Shown: positions 1 through 4,765 of the stretch, piece after piece
Position numbering within the stretch: the first letter of the stretch is position 1
How the letters are laid out: each line of letters starts with the position of its first letter
From: a virus
Reading direction: 5' to 3' (one strand)
Virus record (IMG/VR): IMGVR_UViG_3300010885_055241
Span: 1 to 21,027 of that record
DNA length: 21,027 nt
Program-made: the position numbers and the translations under genes
Notes under the pieces: generated by a model
Databases searched by the model: none
What the model was told of the DNA's origin: nothing
The model's input: the letters and a program-made list of their open reading frames with translations, nothing else

Positions 1-1
1 A

Positions 2-448
2 TACGAGCAAAAGTATGGGTGTAAGCCGTCTAATGAAATTATTGCTGAAGCTCTTAGTATCTCGGTCAACGCAGTAATGAATGTCCAAGATATGGATCGT
101 CAAGTCGTTCATTTGGACGCGACTATGTTAGAAGGCGGAGATAGCTCTAATGAAGAGATTGTAATTACTGATACAGATAAAACTCCTGATAACTACTTCA
201 TGTCACAAGAAGCAGAAGAAATTATTCAAGAACTGCTTAATGACCTACCTAGCCGTGAGAGGGATATTATTATTCGTCGGTACGGTCTTAATGGTCATAA
301 GCAAGATACCCTTTTCGATATCGGTAGTGACTATAAGCTCACTCAAGAGCGTATCCGTCAGCTAGAGAATAATTGTATTGTTATTATGCGCACTAAACTT
401 AGTAACCGTGATATTGAGGAAAATCCGATTGGTGCTGCGTTCATCTAA
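2..448 (+). CDS. RNA polymerase sigma-70 family factor, 3' part (5' end outside window)
   Basis: The frame is open to the left edge, so the apparent ATG at 77 is internal and the true N-terminus (regions 1-2) lies outside. The visible 148 residues begin with a sigma region 3-like helix-turn-helix (YGCKPSNEIIAEALSISVNAV) and the linker VVHLDATM, as in RpoD-type factors. Region 4 follows: LPSRERDIIIRRYGL (region 4.1) and a recognition helix around LTQERIRQLE (region 4.2), matching the VTRERIRQIE pattern that contacts the -35 element. A phage-encoded factor of this kind would redirect host RNA polymerase to phage promoters; which class of promoter is not visible. It ends in a strong hairpin terminator. 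Conserved family membership is clear; promoter specificity is unknown. Confidence 0.87.
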   Translation, partial: YEQKYGCKPSNEIIAEALSISVNAVMNVQDMDRQVVHLDATMLEGGDSSNEEIVITDTDKTPDNYFMSQEAEEIIQELLNDLPSRERDIIIRRYGLNGHKQDTLFDIGSDYKLTQERIRQLENNCIVIMRTKLSNRDIEENPIGAAFI

Positions 449-464
449 TTTAGGTATATAAATT

Positions 465-499
465 AAAAACCCTAGCTGATTGCTCAGCTAGGGTTTTTT
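465..499. terminator. Bidirectional intrinsic terminator
   Basis: A perfect 15-bp inverted repeat (AAAAACCCTAGCTGA, loop TTGC, and its complement at 484-498) is flanked by A5 on the left and T6 on the right. It therefore forms a GC-cored hairpin with a U-tract on both strands. It sits between the convergent sigma factor and ribonucleotide reductase genes and can end both transcripts. Confidence 0.93.
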
Positions 500-511
500 C
501 GCAATCACCGC

Positions 512-2635
512 TTATACTATCTCGCAGGCTCCACCAGCACAAGCAGCCGTCTCTACGGCTTTTGTAGTATCGTCTTCTTCTGTTAAATGCTTATAATTAA
601 CAGGCTTGTACTTAGAGACGATATCATTCCACTTCGCTTCATCCTCGTCTGTGAGAATAGCTTCCATAGGCGCTTGCTTATAGATTTTATCTCCAGTCTT
701 AGGTAGAAGAGAAACTGCAGCAAAGTATTGCTTATTATCATAGATGTAGTTAAACACCTTATCCCATTCATTATCATCAACCAACACAGTGCATGATACA
801 TTATGAGTGACAGGCTTTGTATTATAATCCGAGGTACCCGGTACTACCCAATTCTGCTGAGTACTCTTAATAATTTCCAGATGCTTGAGAGCTGTTAGAT
901 CAGACTTAATCATAGCTTGATCCGGCACTGTAATCGGGAACGTAATTACATCGTCCGTCTTATTCGTACTCCATACACTAGGCTCGCACATATGAGGATT
1001 ATGCTTCTTGAAGAACTTATAAATAGGATCGTTTTTATTACATTGTACGCGTCTAAAGAACCGGCGTGCATGATACGCATGAATACCTGAAGCGCATCCT
1101 AGAGTAGCTCCAGTATTACCATCGGGCTTAATACAGGTAATACGCGCAGCAGGGTTAATGCCTATCTTCTTAGCCCACTTAGCATTTATTTCCTTAGCAA
1201 TTCTAGCGCCTTCTTGCTGGTACTCTGGATTCAACAACACCTCAGGGTTATTCATTAATCCTCCAATAGATACTCCTAATAGAGCTTCCTTCTCGGTAAT
1301 CTGCTTTGAGGCATTACCGAGGTACTTAAAGTCTGTATAAGAAGCTTGTAAAGTACCAATGATTGTTAGTGCCTTTACGGTATTATAGAAATCTTCAACG
1401 GTTTTAATCTTCAACCCGTTACCGGTTGTAAGGTTACAGAACTGTACCCCGCAGACACCATCATCAGTAATAGGTATCATGCCGATTTCAAAGCACGGGT
1501 TAAAGAGCTGATCTTCAGAATTAGCAAATACAAATCCAGGTTCACCAAATTGCTTTGTTTGCTCGTTAATTTTTAAGAACTCTTCACGGGTAGTTTTATT
1601 GCGCAAAAGGAGCACGCTATTATTTGACCGTGCACGCTGCGGCTCGATATAGAACCAGCTAATCTTCTTCTCGTTTTTAACTTGCTCGTAATCGTAGTCG
1701 AACAATTCGACATCGTACTTCTTACCATTAACAGTCACCTTACCATAATGAAGATTAGTATCATCATCGTAGCTAAATTTCGTATGCTTAGTTACAGGAA
1801 AGAAAGTCTTAGCATTTAGCATGTCTGTATCATCCTTATCGAAGATAACAGTAGAGGCACTACGACGGATACCGCCTGAGAGGACAGCATCTGCGCAATG
1901 CATTAAAATATCATATGCATCAACTGACCGCATGCGTGTCAAATGCATATCCTCAATCAAGTGATCGAGCAATTCTTTAACCTTATTTAGAGACCGCTTC
2001 AATCCCTTATATCCAGGAGCTTTACCTCCACCGGTTTTAACAGGAGCACCTTCAGGTCTAATTCTACTGTAATCGAATACAATCTTACGACCTGAATATG
2101 CAGTATTTTTAAAGTAGCAGGAGAGTAGAGCTTCCACTGTATCAGACCACCCTTCAATTGAATCTTGAATTGTATATGTGATAATGGTACCTGTTTTATC
2201 TTTAGGTCCGACCAAATCAGGTAAACGGTTCAAATATTTCTTCGTTAAACCAATCCCGATACCGCATCCAGATAATAGTAGGTAAAATAGCTCTGAAAAA
2301 GCTCTGACGCAGTCAACGTGACGGGTCGCGCAGTTATATACCCGAGCGTTATGAGCTAAGATTGCCTTACCACCGAATTGCATAGACCGCATAGACGGTA
2401 CAAGATGCTTCTGTTCAACTAAACTAAAGGCCCACTTAATATCGTCTATATCTTCTTTTGGTAAGTGCTTAAACTTATCGAGATGCATTTTCTCAACCCG
2501 GTGAGTACACTCTGCCCATGTTTCACGTCTATACATCGTATCGTTATATCGTGCGTATTTCGATATAAAATTAAAATCGCCTAATGCTTCTAGGAAGTCT
2601 ACGGGTTGCTTTGTTTCTGCTTGATCTTTATTCAT
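512..2635 (-). CDS. nrdJ: Adenosylcobalamin-dependent (class II) ribonucleoside-triphosphate reductase, monomeric type
   Basis: Makes deoxynucleotides from ribonucleotides using a cobalamin-generated thiyl radical, independent of oxygen and of a separate radical-storing subunit. The 707-residue length fits the monomeric Lactobacillus leichmannii-type enzyme (about 740). Visible hallmarks: Cys102 in YNCATRHVD and Cys400 in VQFCNLT as the candidate redox pair; NPCFEI at 379-384 holding the putative radical Cys381 with Asn379 and Glu383; GGIRRSA near 254-260; and the C-terminal shuttle pair Cys699/Cys704 in CAGGACEIV. All catalytic positions are intact. Residues about 300-335 (DVELFDYDYEQVKNEKK) look like a lineage-specific insertion, but this needs an alignment. 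The gene converges on the sigma factor gene across a shared terminator and diverges from the small gene at 2747. Together with the dCMP deaminase it suggests the virus controls its own dNTP supply. The start ATG has no Shine-Dalgarno sequence, only an A/T-rich leader. Confidence 0.95.
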   Translation of the reverse strand: MNKDQAETKQPVDFLEALGDFNFISKYARYNDTMYRRETWAECTHRVEKMHLDKFKHLPKEDIDDIKWAFSLVEQKHLVPSMRSMQFGGKAILAHNARVYNCATRHVDCVRAFSELFYLLLSGCGIGIGLTKKYLNRLPDLVGPKDKTGTIITYTIQDSIEGWSDTVEALLSCYFKNTAYSGRKIVFDYSRIRPEGAPVKTGGGKAPGYKGLKRSLNKVKELLDHLIEDMHLTRMRSVDAYDILMHCADAVLSGGIRRSASTVIFDKDDTDMLNAKTFFPVTKHTKFSYDDDTNLHYGKVTVNGKKYDVELFDYDYEQVKNEKKISWFYIEPQRARSNNSVLLLRNKTTREEFLKINEQTKQFGEPGFVFANSEDQLFNPCFEIGMIPITDDGVCGVQFCNLTTGNGLKIKTVEDFYNTVKALTIIGTLQASYTDFKYLGNASKQITEKEALLGVSIGGLMNNPEVLLNPEYQQEGARIAKEINAKWAKKIGINPAARITCIKPDGNTGATLGCASGIHAYHARRFFRRVQCNKNDPIYKFFKKHNPHMCEPSVWSTNKTDDVITFPITVPDQAMIKSDLTALKHLEIIKSTQQNWVVPGTSDYNTKPVTHNVSCTVLVDDNEWDKVFNYIYDNKQYFAAVSLLPKTGDKIYKQAPMEAILTDEDEAKWNDIVSKYKPVNYKHLTEEDDTTKAVETAACAGGACEIV

Positions 2636-2646
2636 ATTGTAAATTT

Positions 2647-2654
2647 TATTTATT
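2647..2654 (-). promoter_or_regulatory. AATAAATA box upstream of nrdJ
   Basis: On the minus strand AATAAATA ends 11 nt before the nrdJ ATG. It fits the NATAAATA form of the T4-type late promoter, but A/T-rich sequence is common here and it may instead be a start-context element. Confidence 0.35.
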
Positions 2655-2680
2655 CAATTCGAGCTACATATACAATATAT

Positions 2681-2694
2681 AACTCTATAGAGTT
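2681..2694. promoter_or_regulatory. Perfect 14-bp palindrome in the divergent nrdJ/2747 intergenic region
   Basis: AACTCTATAGAGTT is an uninterrupted palindrome lying in the 111-nt gap between two divergent genes, about 45 nt from the nrdJ start and 52 nt from the other start. The position suits an operator for a dimeric regulator; no regulator in the window can be matched to it. The rest of the gap is A/T-rich promoter-like DNA. Confidence 0.4.
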
Positions 2695-2733
2695 TAAAAT
2701 AACTCTTTTTTATGAAAAGTCATGTAACTTTTA

Positions 2734-2741
2734 AATAAATA
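2734..2741 (+). promoter_or_regulatory. AATAAATA box 5 nt before the 2747 start
   Basis: AATAAATA ends 5 nt upstream of the ATG at 2747. If it is used like a T4 late promoter (box at about -13 to -6) the message would begin at the start codon. It may equally be a Shine-Dalgarno-independent translation context. Confidence 0.4.
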
Positions 2742-2746
2742 ATAGT

Positions 2747-3016
2747 ATGCCAGAGCAGTTAGAAGAGCCTGAATTTAATCCAAATGCATATAACACTTTA
2801 TTCGCGAGATTTGAAGAGAAACTTGATAATATAGCTACTAATATCTCTGAATTAAAAGTTAATCACGCTAAGAACGAAGAAGAAATAAAGCGTGAGCTTA
2901 GTGAACTTAAAAAGCGAATTTCTATACTCGAAGCATTTAAAGCTAGAGCTCTAGGCGCCATAGCTGTAATAAGCGCAATAGGTGCTTATTTATGGCATAA
3001 AGCGTTCGATAAATAA
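2747..3016 (+). CDS. Small coiled-coil protein with C-terminal membrane anchor (XhlA/holin-like)
   Basis: An 89-residue protein. Residues about 15-63 are highly charged with heptad-like spacing (FEEKLDNIATNISELKV, then EIKRELSELKKRISILEAF) and should form a coiled coil. Residues about 67-83 (ALGAIAVISAIGAYLW) form one hydrophobic helix followed by a short basic tail. This build resembles the phage XhlA family, membrane-associated partners of holins and endolysins, but similar layouts also occur in other phage membrane proteins. A wall hydrolase gene lies 1.1 kb downstream on the same strand, which supports a lysis role without proving it. There is no Shine-Dalgarno sequence; the start is preceded by AATAAATAATAGT. 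The gene ends just before a hairpin terminator. Confidence 0.75.
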   Translation: MPEQLEEPEFNPNAYNTLFARFEEKLDNIATNISELKVNHAKNEEEIKRELSELKKRISILEAFKARALGAIAVISAIGAYLWHKAFDK

Positions 3017-3046
3017 AAAACCCGATACTATTTCTAGTACCGGGTT
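3012..3046 (-). terminator. Intrinsic terminator between convergent small genes
   Basis: A 12-bp hairpin (left arm 3019-3030, loop TTTC, right arm 3035-3046, core CCCG/CGGG) has one imperfect pair. That pair is a G-U wobble on the minus-strand RNA but an A-C mismatch on the plus-strand RNA. The U-tract (TTTTTTATTT) follows on the minus strand. It is thus built mainly to end the 3381 to 3064 transcript, with weaker action on the plus strand. Confidence 0.82.
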
Positions 3047-3063
3047 ATGTTGTTGTATACTTC

Positions 3064-3381
3064 TTAGATAGCTTTGAGTGAATTACTCAAAAAGCGAGTC
3101 ACAGCACCACCTGCAAAGACATAATAGTGTGTCTTCTTACAGCGAGGACTTGACATACGCTTACCATCAGTTGTAGAAGCAGCAACAACCGTACCCTGGG
3201 TACCATGGAGTTGACGACTCTCAACAGTATCCCAGTTGTTCTTCTTACTTTTAACAATAACACGGTCACCAGGCAGGAACTTGCAGGTGCGATTAAGGTC
3301 GCGGCTCCAACGAGTCATAACCGGATTATTGATATTACTATGACGAAGCATTGCTTCGATCTTACGTTTTGTTAATGTCAT
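3064..3381 (-). CDS. Small basic protein with KOW/SH3-like core, function unknown
   Basis: A 105-residue protein rich in Lys and Arg. The central stretch (FLPGDRVIVKSKKNNW at about 35-50, then HGTQGTVVAAS) follows the pattern of KOW/SH3-barrel proteins, where a GDxVxV strand and a GxxGxVV strand flank a loop. Such folds often bind nucleic acid or ribosomal or polymerase surfaces, so a nucleic-acid or transcription-linked role is possible but not shown. The second half (SSPRCKKTHYYVFAGGAVTRFL) is unfamiliar. Just upstream of the ATG is AGGGGG with only one spacer base, too near for a normal Shine-Dalgarno pairing. A TTGATA/TATACT pair with 16-nt spacing lies upstream, so the message may be nearly leaderless. 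The gene ends at a strong minus-strand terminator. Confidence 0.72.
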   Translation of the reverse strand: MTLTKRKIEAMLRHSNINNPVMTRWSRDLNRTCKFLPGDRVIVKSKKNNWDTVESRQLHGTQGTVVAASTTDGKRMSSPRCKKTHYYVFAGGAVTRFLSNSLKAI

Positions 3382-3423
3382 ACCCCCTAGTATAACTGCA
3401 TTATATATAATATCAACTCTTTA

Positions 3424-3431
3424 TATAAATA
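3424..3431 (+). promoter_or_regulatory. TATAAATA late-promoter-like box
   Basis: An exact match to the T4-type late promoter octamer, 91 nt upstream of the gene at 3523 and inside the 141-nt gap between divergent genes. It is embedded in the element AACTCTTT-N13-GTAACTT (3415-3442), which has a near copy at 2701-2730. Confidence 0.45.
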
Positions 3432-3475
3432 TGAAGTAACTTAATAATATACGTCAAAAAAAAGTTAAAAAGTAG

Positions 3476-3503
3476 TTGAGCAAAGTTATTTTGCATATAT
3501 TAT
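3476..3503 (+). promoter_or_regulatory. Possible sigma-70-type promoter for the 3523 gene
   Basis: TTGAGC and TATTAT are separated by 16 nt and end 19 nt before the ATG, suiting a host or RpoD-like factor promoter. The A/T richness makes chance matches likely, so this is a weak call. Confidence 0.3.
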
Positions 3504-3522
3504 TAGTCATAGACAATTTAAT

Positions 3523-3846
3523 ATGGAAACAGAAACAACAACAACGGAACAGCAACAAGCTGTTGAAACAAAGAGCAACAAAGTCAATACGCCTAAGTTG
3601 CGTTGCATCATCACTGGTAAGGAGCGTCTCACAAACAGCGCTTATCTGACCCAGAAAGCTGGTGCAACGAATGGAGACGTAGAGAAGTTTTTGTCTCTCT
3701 ACATTAGCCGTCCTGCTCTTAAGCACTTGCGTAAGAATAAGACTGTTGAAGAAACCCGTCATGCGCTTGTCTCAAACTGCACTGACGAAATTAGCGCTGA
3801 TCTTCTTGAAGAAGCGCTTAAGCTAAACGGTAAGTGGTCTAAGTAA
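3523..3846 (+). CDS. Small phage protein of unknown function
   Basis: 107 residues. The first 25 are low-complexity Thr/Glu/Gln (METETTTTEQQQ) and probably disordered. The rest is a compact basic domain with a CIITGKERLTN motif at about 28-38, LSLYISRPALKHLRKNKTVEE in the middle and an acidic helix EISADLLEEALKLNG at the end. I do not recognise the family; the single Cys and conserved-looking TGKxR patch do not identify an activity. Codon use is more balanced, with more CGT, GCT and CTT, than in the AT-rich genes nearby, which could mean higher expression. It has its own upstream promoter-like boxes and is followed by a strong terminator, so it is probably a monocistronic unit. Confidence 0.75.
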   Translation: METETTTTEQQQAVETKSNKVNTPKLRCIITGKERLTNSAYLTQKAGATNGDVEKFLSLYISRPALKHLRKNKTVEETRHALVSNCTDEISADLLEEALKLNGKWSK

Positions 3847-3864
3847 TGATCACGTAGCTAACAC

Positions 3865-3907
3865 AGGCACAAAAAGAGTAAAAAACTTGCTCTTTTTGTG
3901 CCTTTTT
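3865..3907 (+). terminator. Intrinsic terminator after the 3523 gene
   Basis: A perfect 14-bp inverted repeat (AGGCACAAAAAGAG at 3865-3878 and its complement at 3890-3903) with an 11-nt loop is followed by T-rich sequence on the plus strand. It ends the 3523 transcript before the next small gene. Confidence 0.88.
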
Positions 3908-3909
3908 AA

Positions 3910-3917
3910 TATAAATA
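3910..3917 (+). promoter_or_regulatory. TATAAATA late-promoter-like box before the 3931 gene
   Basis: An exact TATAAATA octamer directly after a terminator and 13 nt before an ATG. Starting a new transcript here would drive the 57-residue gene and then the wall hydrolase. The position just behind a terminator makes a promoter role more likely than for the other boxes. Confidence 0.55.
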
Positions 3918-3930
3918 TGAGCAGAATAAA

Positions 3931-4104
3931 ATGAAAATACTTAAATCTGATCAAGTAGAACATACTATCTTTACCATCCTCGAAACTATAGCCGATAACG
4001 ATCAAATTCGTGAAGTTATCTTAAATGAAATCGATATGGATGATGATACGTTTGCTAAGTTTATAGAGTCGGTTCAAATAACTTGCGAAGACGTTCGTCT
4101 CTAG
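3931..4104 (+). CDS. Small acidic protein of unknown function
   Basis: A 57-residue frame beginning MKILKSDQVEHTIFTILETI and ending CEDVRL. It is acidic and predicted mostly helical (IADNDQIREVILNEIDMDDDTFAKFIESVQ), with no membrane segment. It fills the gap between a terminator/TATAAATA box and the wall hydrolase gene, with only 15 nt to the next start, so it is probably co-transcribed with it. Support comes from the position, the promoter-like box upstream and the protein-like composition. No family recognised. Confidence 0.68.
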   Translation: MKILKSDQVEHTIFTILETIADNDQIREVILNEIDMDDDTFAKFIESVQITCEDVRL

Positions 4105-4105
4105 C

Positions 4106-4113
4106 AATAAATA
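4106..4113 (+). promoter_or_regulatory. AATAAATA box 6 nt before the hydrolase start
   Basis: AATAAATA lies between the stop codon of the preceding gene and the ATG at 4120, leaving 6 nt. It is either a late promoter giving an almost leaderless message or an A/T-rich start context; there is no Shine-Dalgarno sequence. Confidence 0.4.
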
Positions 4114-4119
4114 CATTTA

Positions 4120-4689
4120 ATGACAGATAATATTCAGACACCTATGTTTGAGGAAAACTGGAAAGGTATTTTAGCTGGACTCGGAATCGGTGCAGCTTCT
4201 CTTCTCCATCCTCATGATGCAGAAGCAGCTTCAACCCCAAAAGCAGCAGCTAGTATAGTACAGACGAATCTACCAGCTGCTACTAATAGTGTAACGCCTG
4301 CTAATATTATTGCTGCTACTTTAATAGGTGAAGCAGGCGGAGAAGGTAAAACCGGTATGCAAGCTGTCTTAAATGTTATCATGAAACGCTCAAAAAGCGA
4401 TTTCGATAAAGCGAGCGAGGTTTGCTTAGCACGTAAGCAGTTTAGTATGTGGAACGGCGCTACGAACAAATCAAAAATAATTTCAAAAAATAGTAATCAC
4501 CCTAAATGGAAAGAGGCCTTGGAATTAGTAGAGCAGGCTAAAAAGGGCACTCTTCAAGATATAACTAAAGGTGCATCCTCCTATTATGCGCATAAAAAGG
4601 TAACTCCCTATTGGGCTCCATCAATGGACGAGACAGTAGTTATTGGTAACCATACATTCATGAAACCCCGTGTTAAAAAACGTAAATAA
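4120..4689 (+). CDS. SleB-type cell wall hydrolase (Hydrolase_2 family), probable endolysin
   Basis: 189 residues. Residues 62-175 match the SleB/CwlJ fold of peptidoglycan hydrolases: LIGEAGGEGKTGMQAVLNVI with the likely catalytic Glu71, then KQFSMW (106-111), and SSYYAHKKVTPYWAP (153-167) before a C-terminal GNHTFMK. This family cleaves the glycan backbone of peptidoglycan. The N-terminus has a hydrophobic stretch (GILAGLGIGAASLL, 16-29) followed by HPHDAEAAS, which could be a signal peptide with cleavage after Ala37 or a signal-anchor. If so, export could use the host Sec system and a small coiled-coil membrane protein such as the 2747 product could act as partner. A low-complexity Ala/Thr linker joins this to the enzyme domain. 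A virion-associated hydrolase is the alternative. It converges on the GT32 gene without a clear terminator. Confidence 0.85.
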   Translation: MTDNIQTPMFEENWKGILAGLGIGAASLLHPHDAEAASTPKAAASIVQTNLPAATNSVTPANIIAATLIGEAGGEGKTGMQAVLNVIMKRSKSDFDKASEVCLARKQFSMWNGATNKSKIISKNSNHPKWKEALELVEQAKKGTLQDITKGASSYYAHKKVTPYWAPSMDETVVIGNHTFMKPRVKKRK

Positions 4690-4702
4690 CTTTATTTTTA
4701 TA

Positions 4703-4734
4703 GTAAGCAATTTTGAGTCTGCTATAATGCTTAC
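4703..4734. repeat. Short inverted repeat in a convergent intergenic gap
   Basis: GTAAGCA and its complement TGCTTAC are separated by 18 nt between the convergent hydrolase and GT32 genes. There is no U-tract next to it, so it is at best a weak terminator or RNA-end structure. Confidence 0.25.
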
Positions 4735-4765
4735 GGTACTAATGTTAAAATCTGTTACATAAAAA

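Noticed and set aside
3454-3762. 102-residue minus-strand open frame
   Set aside because: It lies antisense to the plus-strand gene at 3523-3846, which has better protein-like composition, upstream promoter boxes and a terminator.
4713-4728. TTGAGT/TATAAT promoter on the plus strand
   Set aside because: Spacing between the boxes is only 4 nt and the only downstream gene is on the other strand.
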